Shown here: positions 1 through 12,026 of the stretch, piece after piece
Layout: the number at the start of each line of letters is the position of its first letter
Numbering within the stretch: the stretch's first letter is position 1
Assembly: GCA_037976565.1 (NCBI GenBank)
Contig: CP137674.1
Location: forward strand, 2,724,762-2,788,761
Length of the DNA stretch: 64,000 bases
Direction of reading: 5' to 3'
DNA from: Mesocentrotus franciscanus
Lineage: Eukaryota; Echinodermata; Echinoidea; Camarodonta; Strongylocentrotidae
Translations under genes and position numbers: made by a program
Notes under the pieces: model-generated
Seen by the model: only the letters and a program-made list of their open reading frames with translations
The model's database searches: none
Told to the model about the DNA's origin: nothing

Positions 1-267
1 TTCTCCCACCCAACACATCAAATTAATTAATCAATTAACTCAATTAATTATCTCAAGTTTGTTTTATTTACAACCTTTAGAAGACCATGCAGAATACATG
101 AATATTCAAAAGTACAATTTGCATATTCATAACAAGTGAAATGCAACTATAGTGAACATTCTCCAAGGTTACACAAAGCAGAGAGTTAATAAATAAAACA
201 GAGTCCACATGTTGATGCACCTGTACAGCCATGGGTATCATCTAGCTTAAGTTTATTGCTATTCGGT

Positions 268-929
268 CAGGGGGGTGTTTCACAAAGATTAAGATCGACT
301 TTAAGTCGGACTTAAAGAGAAGGTCGAGTTCTGGGAAAAGTTGAAAAATGATTTGTGAGCGTTATCATTGTTATTATGCAAGTGTGGAAGAACATCAAAT
401 ACAAAATATTCCCTGAAAAGCATGGCTCTTCAAATGCCTTAATATTCCATAATTGGTGTGTAACAGCATAAAAATCGGGACGGATTTCTATGCCACATGT
501 TCCTGTAGTCCCATATACATCTTTCTGTGTACAGTGCTTGTAACTTTACCAAGACTGGGCCAAATTTCTTATCATTTTGATGATTCCAGAACCTTGCAGT
601 ACACACCAATACTTATATGCTAGATGATCAACCTTTTCTGATCGATTCCACACCGTTTCTTTCACAATGTACTTGCATGACCAGAACTCAACTTTATCTT
701 TAAGTATAGCAGGCCGTTCATGCCATTGTTTGCTCTCATCATTTACTGCTATTGGTCTTACAAATTGGATGTACAAATCATGGTAAAAAAATCTACAAAA
801 CTTACATTTTTTGATAATGAAAAAATATTATCTAAAGATCATAATGGTGAGATCAAACAATGGCACGAACGGCCTGTTATACTTAAGTCCAACTTAAAGT
901 CGATCTTAGTCTTTGTGAAACAACCCCTG
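268..929. mobile_element. MITE family 1, copy 1 (TIR element, no transposase)
   Basis: The left end (268-316) begins CAGGGGGGTGTTTCACAAAG and the right end (about 885-929) is its reverse complement with few mismatches, so the two ends form terminal inverted repeats of about 45 bp around a 660-bp element. No transposase reading frame is visible inside. A second copy of the same family lies at 53103-53398, and an inverted fragment of the interior lies at 1598-1795. Short open frames inside are incidental. Confidence 0.8.
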
Positions 930-1202
930 GTTTAGTGCTCTTGATTGTTCTAGTTTTACTATCCACGCCTACTATATTCCGGCCTTATTAACTCACTTTA
1001 ATTAATCTCGGAAAAGGGTTGAAGCGTTACTCATAAGTATTATGTATACTGATCAAAGATACAATCATCCAAACCGGTCACCTGTTAGTTGTATAACTCT
1101 CCTGATGAGAGACAGAATGATGCTACGTTTACATAGAGCTACTTTCTTCTGGCTTTCAACTGTTCAATATAATTTATATTGCCCATCCCTTAAATTATAG
1201 TT

Positions 1203-1488
1203 ATTACTACTAATAATAATAATGGATGTTTATACAGTGCACATATCCACCACGGAAGGTGCTCAATGCCCTCCACTATTACCCTGGCTCTGCTAGACTA
1301 CCGATTTCGGTGCTCGCAGCATTCAAGGAATTTCTTCCTACTTGTACCCATTTAACACCTGGGTGGAGAGTGGCAAATGTAGATTAATGTCTTGCCAAAG
1401 GACATTAGTGCCGCGGCGGGACTCAAAACCGCGAACCTTGTGATCGACAATCCGACGACGTATACACTAGACCACGATACCTTTACTA
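1203..1488 (-). mobile_element. tRNA-derived SINE, minus strand
   Basis: Read on the minus strand there is a pol III A-box-like stretch (GTGGTCTAGTGTATACG, about 1459-1475) followed by a B-box-like GGTTTTGAGTCC (1419-1430). Behind it comes the CCACTCTCCACCCAGGTGT-like body segment shared with the SINE at 3198. The element ends in an (ATT)-type tail at 1203-1225. The tRNA half is too degraded to be a working tRNA gene. Confidence 0.75.
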
Positions 1489-1597
1489 AGCGAAATCAAC
1501 GTTCCTAAAGATTATATTTAAAGTACTTGTCATCATTCGATATTAAATAGATAGGTTTAAATAGATGTCATTATGCACAAATCTTAAAAATATTTTA

Positions 1598-1795
1598 AAG
1601 ATAAAGACCAGTTCTGGTCATGCGATTGCATTGTGAAAGAAACGTTGTGGAATCGATCAGAAAAGGTTGATCATCTAGCATATAAATATTGGTGTGTACT
1701 GCAAGGTTCTGGAATCATCAAAATGATAAGAAATTTGGCCCAGTCTTGGTAAATTTACAAGCAATGTACACAGAAAGATGTATATGGGACTACGC
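1598..1795. mobile_element. Inverted fragment of MITE family 1 interior
   Basis: About 190 bp here is close to the reverse complement of 495-705, the interior of the MITE at 268-929. Both carry, in opposite orientation, the segment around AAGACTGGGCCAAATTTC. The terminal repeats are missing, so this is a truncated copy or the product of a local inverted duplication. Confidence 0.7.
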
Positions 1796-2555
1796 GATAT
1801 CTATCCAGTCCGGATAGATATAATAATTTACCAAATATATCAATTAGGCGGTTTCCCGACTTTCCCGGCAAAATTTGTATCATCACGTATTAGTCAAAAC
1901 ATATTCTTTCACATGAATTGTAATGAGAGCTTCCATTTCATTTTTTTTTAGAGAGAGGGGCGTTTCCAAAACTGGTCTTTATAAAAGTGTCATGAGTGTA
2001 GTGTAGTTTCAGTTGATTTCTGCCTGGATACGACTCGTCTTATATGTTTTTCCAGGCACACTAAATAATAATGTTTCGCTCAAAACTTGTCGTTGCTGTC
2101 TTCAAATTCCTTGGAAAATGTTCATATATATATAAGAAACATTGAAAAGACATCAAAAGTTCATCAAACTCTTATATTGTATTTTCTTTCGATATACCAT
2201 GGAGGGTTTTCTTCAGCTTGCGCGATCTTCCCACGCCATCCAAGTTAATTTTTTTAATTCATGCCACCGTTGTATAAGCGTGACATAACTGTATTATGAT
2301 TGTTCTATAAACTAATAACATGGTTGGATCTCCCGTTATATGGATCTCATTTAATAGGATTTATGATTTATTTCATGAAATAAATCAAAGAAAGAATGAA
2401 AAGTGATGTATGAATCTCGCAAATCTATCAAATCTATCATTTTCTTTAATATTTTCATGACACCATTTTCATTAATATTTTCATTACACGATTTTCATTC
2501 TGCCCACACAGCTTTTTATTCATTCTCTTATCATTCCTTGCTCTCTATCCCCTTC
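1796..2555. other. Intergenic, no feature recognised
   Basis: AT-rich sequence without a convincing exon or repeat boundary. There is a short perfect inverted repeat near 1798-1824 (ATATCTATCC and its complement). Confidence 0.4.
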
Positions 2556-2632
2556 TTCCCCTTTTTTTCTCTCTCCCTCTCTCTGTCTGTCTGTCTCTCT
2601 TTCTCTTTCTCACTCTCTCTCTCTCTCTCTTT
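2556..2632. repeat. (CT)n/(CTGT)n microsatellite
   Basis: Imperfect pyrimidine repeat made of CT and CTGT units. The open frame across it encodes only S/L/F-rich low-complexity peptide. Confidence 0.9.
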
Positions 2633-3197
2633 CACTTCAATCCACTAGGCATTAATCTCTCACTCCGCGTAGAGCCTTATGGCTTAAGTAGCTCACACAT
2701 CGTGCTAGTTGATCACTTAGCGTGTAAACCAACTACTTGCCTTGATGGATGGATGAACAAGGAAGAAGTGACTGGTACCCAAACCTGAGAGCTACAGATA
2801 AACCCCGCCTTGTCCATTACCTATAATACCCTGGGGAAAACAAGAATAGATTCCAGTCTATTTTCATGAAGAATCCTGAAGTATTTATGACAGCGTTGTG
2901 AGGATGCAGAAGAATGTTCCATCTAGGATGAAATGTCATTAATACAAGGGTAAACAAATGATCGTGTGAACAACCTATAAGCGGAATAAAACAAGGCAGT
3001 CCATATTTTCATATACTATTTATAGAGCTATGATCTTGCCGACAATATATATATTTTTTTTCACATGACGTGAAGAGATCAATGAAGATGAAATAGTATT
3101 TACCATTCTACATAGTATACAACACACCCCAAATTGAAAATGTGCACCATTATTATGTTTTTTGTGCCCCCTTTCAAATTTAATACCACCAACTGTA

Positions 3198-3470
3198 GAG
3201 GTATCGTGGTATAGTGGATACGTCACCCGACTGTGGATCTCATGGTTCAAGGTTCGAGTCCCGCAGCAGAAATACATTAACCTACATTTGCCACTCTCCA
3301 CCCAGGTGTCAAATGGGTACCAAAGTAGAATGCGAACGTTATTACGGTTGGATTGGCATGCGTGCACTTGTAAAATGGCGTCTGGCCGGAATACTCCACC
3401 GGGAGTGGAGCGCGTACAGTATCATGTGCGGATTAGCAATTGAATCCAATGACCAGGGTAGCTATTTTCA
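3198..3470 (+). mobile_element. tRNA-derived SINE, plus strand
   Basis: A-box-like TGGTATAGTGGATACG (about 3210-3226) and a canonical B box GGTTCGAGTCC (3251-3261) show a tRNA-derived head. It is followed by the CCACTCTCCACCCAGGTGTC body that recurs in the SINEs at 1203-1488 and 20763-21062. The open frames that cross it are incidental. The 3' boundary is approximate. Confidence 0.8.
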
Positions 3471-4005
3471 TACAAGCAGTTGGGCAATGAGTTTACCCCT
3501 TAAATGTTTGTCTGTCATAGAGTATATTAATAGGATCTAAAATATGAACCCTTTTTTCTATTTTTGCTCGTCAGGTTTTTCTTTCTCGGAATTAAGTCCT
3601 CCTTGCAAAGCTGGTGCTTATACAGGCGCCATAACTTGCTGCATACTCAGATGGCTGTGGTTTGTAAGTTTGTTTACTGCATTCCATACCCATGCAGATA
3701 TGATCTATCTTATCAACCTTCAATAATTGATATCACCTTTATTTCAATTGATTTCGGAAACAAGCAATAATTGACACATGACGATTCATAGAAATTCTTC
3801 ACCCAGTATATAAGGTAAGGCAAGAACCTTCATGCAGTGTACTAACGATTTCACACGTGACTATCATATACCATGTAATATTGACTGACAATATTGACTG
3901 ACATATAAATGCGTGTTCAATCAATAAAGAGAACGGGGCTGGGTGTTGATTAGTAAAGGCAACCAGATGTCAGTTCTTCAAATAAAATTAACGTTGAGCA
4001 TGAGT

Positions 4006-4011
<6 letters not shown>
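3471..4011. other. Intergenic, nothing recognised
   Basis: No convincing exon. A short direct repeat (AATATTGACTGACA, near 3880-3905) is the only structure seen. Confidence 0.35.
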
Positions 4012-4038
<27 letters not shown>

Positions 4039-4083
4039 GTGGAGAGGTGAAGCGTGTGTGTGTGTGTGTGAGAGAGAGAGAGA
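4009..4083. repeat. (GA)n and (GT)n compound microsatellite
   Basis: Runs of AG dinucleotides flank a short GTGTGTGT tract. Confidence 0.9.
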
Positions 4084-6600
4084 AATCAAGATGCATGTGC
4101 ACTGGAATTTAGTGATGACAGAGAGGGGTAAAACAGATGGAATGTAAGGAAAACGTCAAGACCTGGGGATGCATCAATGAGACAAAAGAACATGGAAGTT
4201 CTGAGAGTCAGTGGACATCTATCAGGATAGAATACTATTCTCATAAGCCCAAAGGAAACTCGCTTCTGGCAATTGGATAGACCGACCTCTATCATGTCAA
4301 TTCACTCTCAATTAAATGTAAAGCCCTGTCTCATTTCCGTAGATGATAGTTACGTTCACATCCGATGTTCTATTGATTTGCTCAATACGATGTCGCGTTC
4401 GTATTAATGATGTGCCAATGCATTACTCATTAAATACATTGAACGTTCATATTAACGAAATACCATTGCTTTGCTTACTAAGATGTGAGGTGACATTACT
4501 ATGTGACTTTCTCACGATTACACCACGATGTATCATTACGTTACGTCCATATTACGATGTGTCTTTACTTCTTCCATTGATGATGATCTGAAGCGTTCGT
4601 ACACTGTAATGGTTCACCACATAACAGATTGCGGATGGCATCTAATTCTACTGTCATGTGTTTGATTAAAACCGTAAAGAATTACGATGAGTTTGGAAGG
4701 AGGCAACTATAGGGACATCTGTCACAGTAGATTGACACTTTGACAACTCTGTTTAAATAGAACGCGAAATCAGTATACAAACAAAAGGCCATTTACTTGA
4801 AATCAATCATGTAGACGCCTAAACAAATATTTGTTGAATAACTTAATGTGTCATTTCCCTTGTGGTTTCTGCTTTCCGTCACCTCAAGAAAGTTATCATT
4901 CATATATAGCTAAAGGAAGGGAGAAGAGAGAAACAAGATGTTTAATCTTAATTAGCTGTGACATAGATGATAAAGAGCGGTCCAAGATGAAAACAATACC
5001 AAGGAGGAAAATCATTTCCGATTGCAATGACTGATGAAACATTTCATTGCTTGAAGGTAAATGACGAACCATCCCTAGATAGAACCAATCTGCAGTTGGT
5101 TACCTAATGTAATTGTTAGCATCCTTGTGATGTGACAGGTATCCCCGCATGTCAATACTTTACTGTCATTCTTTTCAGGTTCCATAAGAAATTATTTAAG
5201 ATCATTTCGAAACATCTCATTATTTTGTATCATCTATTTGAAAGTAATCGCGATTCTTGAATTATTACTTCTATAAATATCTTTTTTTTTTAAAGTTTCA
5301 TGACTGCATTGCCGGTTGGGAATGGTACTCCCACCATGCCCACCAGGCCGCCCCAAAAAATGAAAATAAGGAATTCTGATTCCAAGATATAAGATATAAG
5401 AACTGGACTTCCACATATGGTACATCCGTCCCTTCTCCGCTTTTCAATTCTAAACCCTGTAACCATGGTAACTACGCAGGAATCTGTACACATCCAATTA
5501 GTCTCCATCGACCACTGGTCCTCTTACGGTAGTTTTTTATAATGACTGAATAGTCCTTGAATTTAGTATTTTTCAAATTTGTATATTTTCCAACCTGTCA
5601 TAAAACCTGTGGTGTTTTTTTTTTCTTCGTGGGAACACTCAGACTGATGGTTGGAGGGGTCATTGTCACGTTTGACCTCTGAGTGATCACGTGATCACTC
5701 CCTCTCTTGTTGGATTAGTAGTTCATAGTAGTAGTTCATAGATGAAAACCCCTCATCTACGTGTTCCTTAGAACAACATAGTATTGCTAAAAATAGAGCT
5801 AGGAAAAACACCCTTTTTTCCGTAGTGAAATCTTTGGTTTCTATGTCGGATGGTAAGCAGAGCGATGATGGGAACCATCAATGTCCCATCTGAATAATTC
5901 ATAACAATAAATTCTATTTTGAGACCTAGTATTGTGTATGTGGCTCTTAAGACCCTCTCTTTTTGTTTAATACTAAGAATATGTAGTAGTACTAGTTTGA
6001 TAAAGGTACCCATATACATATAATGTGTTCATACTTCAATTCGGTATCTTGTGACAATAACTTAATGAAACGGAGAAGTGTACTACCTCCGTGTTGCTTG
6101 ATTTGAACATACAAACCAGCTGGAGACAAAAGAAAGATAGATCCTTTAAAACTAAATTATCAGAGTTAACTTATTGATTGATGAATGCTTCGATTCATGA
6201 ATAAAGGAAAACCATTACACTTCGAAGACTCGAAAGCGATATGATTGAGGCTATCCATTCATTTCAAAATATTAAATAATATAATTTTTAAAAACCCATC
6301 CATTTAACTGTCCATTGAAACTACATGGCTTATGAATATATAAGAATATACACATCCATCTGTATAACAAGGCGTCATGATAAGGCCTTCTTGTCAATCT
6401 GAGACATCTATACCAGGATAATACGATATCGATGACGTCATTTATTTCTGATTTCGCCATGATAAAGCACGAATCTGAATTAATGAGCTTTATAATCCAT
6501 CTCAAATGGCTTACGGCATGTTAGGAGAGACGAGAACAGTTAGGTTGAGTGAAAATCCTGACTGTTCTCTAACCCAACGACCTCCAGTGATGGCCCTATT
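4084..6600. other. Intergenic, no gene supported
   Basis: Only short open frames without recognisable domains or splice context. The stretch 4340-4570 has recurring GATGT and ATTAC words that might be a decayed tandem repeat. A perfect 20-bp palindrome lies at 5681-5700. Confidence 0.35.
5681..5700. other. Perfect 20-bp palindrome centred on CACGTG
   Basis: GAGTGATCACGTGATCACTC reads the same on both strands and has an E-box core (CACGTG) at its centre. Whether a bHLH factor binds it cannot be told from the sequence. Confidence 0.5.
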
Positions 6601-6603
6601 TAA

Positions 6604-7100
6604 AGGGGAAGTCCACCTTGATATTAAAATCGGTTTTATTAAAGCAGAAAAATGAGAGAAACAGATTTGAAAGTTTGAGAAACATCCAATCAGAAATAGA
6701 AAAGTTATGAACTTTTGAAGTTATCATCAGTGAAACACAAATTGGCAACACTGTGACGTATCATTTGCTCCGTACAGAAATGTTCATAAGCTTTCATTTT
6801 CTAAGTTATTCATGACGGAAAAAATTGTTTCATACAAGGGTTATATATCAACATATTTGCAATACTTATATTTTGGGTGAATGTATAATTGAAAAGTTTC
6901 TGAATGAAAAACATATACTGTTAAAGTTTTTTAGTACAGGGCAAAATGGAGGGGAGCTCGCAGGATACGTCATAGGGTTGCCAATTTGGGTTTGATTGAT
7001 CACACCTTCAAAAATTCATAACTTTCTTACTTTAATCGGTTTTTGCTCAAACTTTCACTTGCTTCTATTAAAACCAACTTTGACCTGTCAACAACAACAA
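6604..7100. mobile_element. Long-TIR nonautonomous element
   Basis: The left 150 bp (from AAAGGGGAAGTCCACC) and the right 150 bp are imperfect inverted repeats of each other. They share, in opposite orientation, words such as AAATTGGCAAC, TGACGTATC, AAAGTTATGAA and GAAAGTTTGAG. No coding capacity was found between them. Confidence 0.7.
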
Positions 7101-7615
7101 AAAAGAACCCCCAAAAATAAAAAAATAAAAAATATCTGCTCTAAATCTAGATAGCGATTTGTGCTTACATATTAGAAATCACAATAGTTCTATGGTTAAG
7201 ACCAGCAGACGCCCTCGTTCACACACGCGCAAGGGCCGGCTCGGAAGGAAACTTTCACGCGTGTCTTGTGGACATATTTCCGCTCTTGCTAATAAGTTTG
7301 AGAAGGCGATGTTATGTCTGTAAGGATATGAACGATTTTCTGTCTGGTTTACTCCATTGTTGTAACCTTCCATTGTCATTTTACATCCTTAGGCAAGCCG
7401 GCATTTCATCAATAACTGACTCTCTTGACCCTTGTGTACTGGATGGGTATACCTATCATTTTGAAAATTCTTGTCCTAAATATGATGTACTGTTTACTCT
7501 CGGATGCTAAAGCTAGTTAGGATAATATAATTTCAAAAACTCAAAAGGATAAATTATTATGAATCCACAACACCAGACTGTAACCGTTGAAAACTTTGAT
7601 TACTTCTCTCTACAG

Positions 7616-7808
7616 CCAAATTTCATCCAGTTTTGTCGGAGTGACTATGAATGTCGATGGCGATCACCTAGTCGAAAGTTCTGTATGGGTGGTGAATGTG
7701 AAAGATGGTATCAACTAACACCTTGCCGATCAGACAGTGATTGTACTAACTTCCGTAATGGCAGATACCGACTGTGCCGTAATATGTACTGCAGGAAAAC
7801 CAAGAATT
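7616..7808 (+). CDS. Candidate internal exon of a cysteine-rich secreted-type protein
   Basis: The exon is bounded by a strong acceptor (TTACTTCTCTCTACAG) and a strong donor (GTAAGT at 7809). Its 193 nt are open in one frame (phase 0 in, phase 1 out). It encodes two tandem four-cysteine repeats: C-x5-C-x9-C-x4-C, then C-x5-C-x10-C-x4-C. Both repeats begin CRSD, and the peptide is rich in Arg and aromatic residues. The pattern resembles small disulphide modules of the EB/WAP-like kind, but I cannot name the family. No signal-peptide exon was identified upstream and no partner exon downstream, so the gene model is partial. An ATG upstream at 7559 lies in frame before the acceptor and is probably intronic. 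Confidence 0.5.
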
Positions 7809-7862
7809 GTAAGTTATTCCCCATTTTCAACCATTCATAATTTTCAAAAGACCATTTTTAAC

Positions 7863-8163
7863 AAGACCATTTTCGCAATGTAATCAAATTTAATGTATAC
7901 GGAGTTGTGAAACGCCTCGTTACAAATTATTTCATTCACCTTTTAGTATTACGAATATTTATTTTTAAATAGTCAGAATGCTAATTGCACGAGTAGTTGT
8001 TGCTAGCTTGGAAAAACATAATGTCTTGCCCTTCCTAACAACAGGTGATTTTCGCAATTTGCATTTTTTTTTTACTATTGAAATACAATTAGTCGTATCA
8101 GGTAAATGAATTAATTCGTATAAAGAGAGGCACTTAGCAAAGGCGTATGCATTAAATTTGAAC
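7863..8163. mobile_element. MITE family 2, copy 1 (palindromic)
   Basis: The left arm (from CCATTTTCGCAATGTAATC) and the right arm (to GTATGCATTAAATTTG) are inverted repeats over most of their length, with TAGTCAGAATG and ACTATTGAAATAC near the centre. A second, better preserved copy is at 17036-17339. No coding capacity. Confidence 0.7.
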
Positions 8164-8990
8164 AAGAACAAAACAAAAAAAATCATCTTGTCATATACTG
8201 CACAGAATGAATATGTAAGTAGATATTTCCAACGATAATTGTACAGTATAACTGTAAATGGATTTCAGTCCAATTGTTCCTAAATAATTCAATTCCCTAG
8301 GCCTCGTCCAAATATCCTTGTTCTTATTGTTCTATGTGTACTTAATAATTGAAAGCAATATTTCCTCCTTTGCTCAATCATATTTCTTTCCATAAAACAA
8401 AAGGTCAAATATTTTAGCAGACAAAATTGTCGTTAGTTTACTCGGTATTAATTTTAATGGGTACTAAATTTGGACCGCATTTGAGAGAAACTGTCGATAA
8501 GTTATTCTGAATTGTTGATCTATACTGGGACTCCTTGACCAAAAGTGGCTTCGGTTTTCAAAATTACAACAAAATGTTAAAGCCCTCCAACAAAAGCACA
8601 AGCACAGATTGTAATTTGGAATCAGTAAAAATAGCTGCAGTGAGGTTGCATAATATAAATCTTAAAGGGACACAACACAACAAAAAATTAATTACTGATC
8701 GTATAGCGGTAGAAACGTCTCAGATTTTTAAAAGTCTGAATTAGGGGGCATTTATTTTCGACCTACTTAGGAGCGTTTTCCTCTTCCGTTTAAAACATGA
8801 TAGAATAGTCAAATTAATGGGGGAAAAAATATTTTTATATTTTGACCCCTGTTATCTTAGAACACGGCCTCTAAAAGCTCACTGCTTGCATTTTCCAGAG
8901 ATCACGTTGATCTTGTTTTTGTTTTAATCTAATAACTAAAAACTGGTTTAATTAGAATAGAAAATCAAAACTGCTTTAAGAGAAGAAAAA
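8164..8990. other. Intergenic, nothing recognised
   Basis: AT-rich, no supported exon. A 69-codon open frame at 8535-8744 has no recognisable domain. Confidence 0.35.
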
Positions 8991-8995
8991 AAAAT

Positions 8996-9196
8996 CGAAA
9001 GAGAGAGAGAGAGAGAGGGAGATAGAGAGAGGGGGAGAGAGAGAGGGGGAGAGAGGGGGAGACTGAGAGAAAGAAAGAGATAGAAAGAGAGAGGGAAAGA
9101 GGGAGAGAGAGAGACAGAGAGGGAGAGAGGGAGAGAGAGAGAGAAAAGGAGAGAGAGGGAGAGAGAGAGAGAGAGAGGGGGAGAGAAAGGGAGAGA
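8996..9196. repeat. (GA)n microsatellite, ~200 bp
   Basis: Imperfect purine repeat with GAGAGG and GAGACAG variants. The long minus-strand frame is an artefact of the repeat. Confidence 0.95.
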
Positions 9197-10494
9197 TCAT
9201 TGTCCGTGGGTGGGAGAAGGGAAGCGAACTATGATAGTTGAATGAACTCGCTTGTTAAAATGGATGTACCCCCATAATTATAGGTTGACTGCATCTTCAA
9301 GTTGAATTAATTCACGGCTAAATGGTTGAGATAGAAAAAAATAATGGGATGAGTTCCTTCATCATCCATTATCATGCCGCTTTCTTTCTTCAACTTTACC
9401 GACCAACAATCATTCCATGATCTTGAAGCAAGAGCATCTATGCATGCAATTAGGGGCTAAGACGGTCTTCTCGCCTGTTATCATTATACACCGGCATTCA
9501 CATGTTCGGGGGGTGGGAGGGGGGGGGGCTGATTATTTTTTCTTCAGCTTTGGCACCTTACTGTGTGGTTATATGGTAGCAGCATTTATTTTCACGATAC
9601 CCCTTAGTAAGTTTAATGTAACTATTGATATTAAGAAAGGATAACCTATCTTTATGCAGTCCTTACTAGTAGTTACTATCGCCCAATTTAGCTAGGAAAA
9701 CATTTTCTTACATTCTTTTCACAAGACTAGTCATACAAAAACTGATATTGAGGCTTTATTCCCTTCAAAATATCATTGGTAATATCAAAATATTAAATGT
9801 TTTTATTTATAACTTGCAAACATGATTATAATAAATTAAAAGAATATTTCATTTTACAATTTCAGGGCTGTTGTTTATTTACATTATAAGACCACATATG
9901 ACTAATTCAGCTCATTTTACTAATGTTAAAATGTAATTCTTAATACATCCTTTTAATTTTGCTTTCATGTTTTAATAGATATGTGGATATAAAATTATTT
10001 ATATGTCATCGATAGAAGACAACAAAATATAATTCAATTGTTGCACAATCATTTTTTTTTCCTTCATTTTCTTATCCTGCAGTCGGGCGGTAACATCCTT
10101 TCCTCAACAAAGACAGTGTTAATCCATCTCAATCAACATCATCACCATGGTAACAGGCTTCTCATCCTCTTGTTGTGACGTGATGGTGTTTGTACTGATG
10201 ACATCACATTATGATCTTTCCTCAAATGAATGCGGGTGCAATTTGTTTTCATGATGTAAAGGCATGTCATTCATTTTTATTTGTCTGTATTTGAGCCTAA
10301 GAATAATCAAAAACTGTGAATTTTCAAAACAGTAGATTTGAAGAAGAAAAAACACAACGACAACTTAAATAAATTTCAATCGACTAGGCAGTTATCCTGA
10401 TTATAACCGTTTTAAACTGATTTCGCTCGTCCATTTCTCTTCCTCTTTCTCTTCATCAATCCCTTTCCACCTCTTCCCCACCGAGTTTTACCTT
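9197..10494. other. Intergenic, nothing recognised
   Basis: AT-rich sequence with no exon or repeat boundary that I can support. Confidence 0.35.
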
Positions 10495-10520
10495 CTTTCC
10501 TCCTCCTCTCCCCCTCTCCC

Positions 10521-10553
<33 letters not shown>

Positions 10554-10664
10554 TCTGTCTCTCCCTCTGTCTCTCTCTCTGTCTCTCCCTCTGTCTCTCC
10601 CTCTGTCTCTCTCTCTCTCTATCTGTCTCTCCCTCCCTCCCCCTCTCCCTCTCTCTCTTACACA
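10495..10664. repeat. (CT)n/(CTGTCTCTC)n microsatellite
   Basis: Pyrimidine repeat with a recurring CCCTCTGTCTCT module. Confidence 0.95.
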
Positions 10665-11928
10665 CTCATCTCCCTAATACCTTCTACTCTCCTTTAACTA
10701 AATAAAGAACTCAAATGCGGTGACCTGTTTGATGTATTCAGGAAGATGAGAACACATCTTCCTGATGTATTTCATTTTAATTCTATCTGGTATGGCAAAT
10801 GACTATTCCATCAATATTGAGGGCGCCATAACCAAACCTGAGACAGTGACATCGTTTCCTTCATGTCCAAATTGACACCCACGTTTAGTCGTTAATCTTT
10901 TACATCAAGTACAATATGTTCGTTTGTTCCGCCACGGGAACGCAAACTCTAATATATTAATTTCTTCTCAGTGGCCGTAGTTATTCCTACAATTTTAGGC
11001 ATTAAAGCCTTTAAAGGCCTTTGTGATTAAAAACTCACCAATGTACATTATGTGAATGCCGTTTATCACGACGAGCTCCGTTTTGAGGAGAGTAGTATTT
11101 TAGTGATCAAACATTTTTGTAACAACTCAGCATATAACAGAGTGACCTCCATGCATGTTACATATAGTGTGATCATTGTGATTCCTTTTCTTTGATTGGT
11201 CATTCATTGCACATCAAAGAGTTTATTACATCTCCATATTGGAGCTCTTCTGGCCCTGCATTTGATTGGCTGAGAGCAAATATGTCATATAATTTTAGCG
11301 TATGTTCTCGATTACAAAATTTATAAAACATGGCCCTACTTGGTAATTCCATGATATAGAAAAAAAGCAAGCCTTGTTGACTGATTTGTTTTAACGACAT
11401 GAAGTTATTGCATTTTCAATCCTCATTGGGATCCTCATTGGGGTGGAGAAATATAATTTCATACCATGTTTCTTTCATGTTATGGCTAGAGGATAATGCA
11501 TAATCACTTTCAATATATTTGTACATGTTCCATGTCTTGTATTCGATTAATAATTGCATGTCTGTTGTATAGTCCAACAAAGTTTACCAATATTTATTAT
11601 ATTGTCATATGGATTTACAGAAAAAAAAACTTCATCCCGTGGTAATACTGATCTCGGTTTTTTTTACTTGATAAGATAAACAAGTGAAATAAAATAAAAT
11701 AAATTGTCAACATGTTATATAATTACTATTACTCTCTTTTTAGAACAGAACATAATGATTGGTACACTGAAAGTTGGAATGTCTTCTTAACCAAACCGTT
11801 TAAAAGAAAAACTAGAAACCAAATTAAAGTTGAATGATAAGATAATAAGAGAATAATCTTTATAAAGTATTTTCGTTGTGAAAGTCAAATACAATGTTGA
11901 TCAAAAATTATTTTAATATTCATGCCTC
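10665..11928. other. Intergenic, nothing recognised
   Basis: No supported gene. A (AAAAT)-type run near 11688-11703 could be the tail of an old retroelement. Confidence 0.3.
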
Positions 11929-12026
11929 TAATACTCTAAACAAGCGGATAGCGTATAGAGGCATGCTATTATGCCTATGTGCTATGCGCTATACAAAAAC
12001 GTTTAAATATTATTATTATTATTAAC
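11929..12026 (+). mobile_element. SINE 3' end remnant
   Basis: A GCGCTATAC-like segment followed by an (ATT)n tail matches the 3' ends of the SINEs in this window. The tRNA head is absent. Confidence 0.45.

Noticed and set aside
3205..3265. Possible tRNA gene
   Set aside because: A and B boxes are present but the cloverleaf is degraded and a SINE body follows, so it is a SINE head.
3162..3540. Open frames of 93 and 108 codons
   Set aside because: They run through a tRNA-derived SINE and its flank.
8976..9200. Minus-strand Ser/Leu/Pro frame
   Set aside because: Artefact of the GA microsatellite.
10456..10665. Minus-strand Arg/Glu-rich frame
   Set aside because: Artefact of the CT microsatellite, no other gene evidence.
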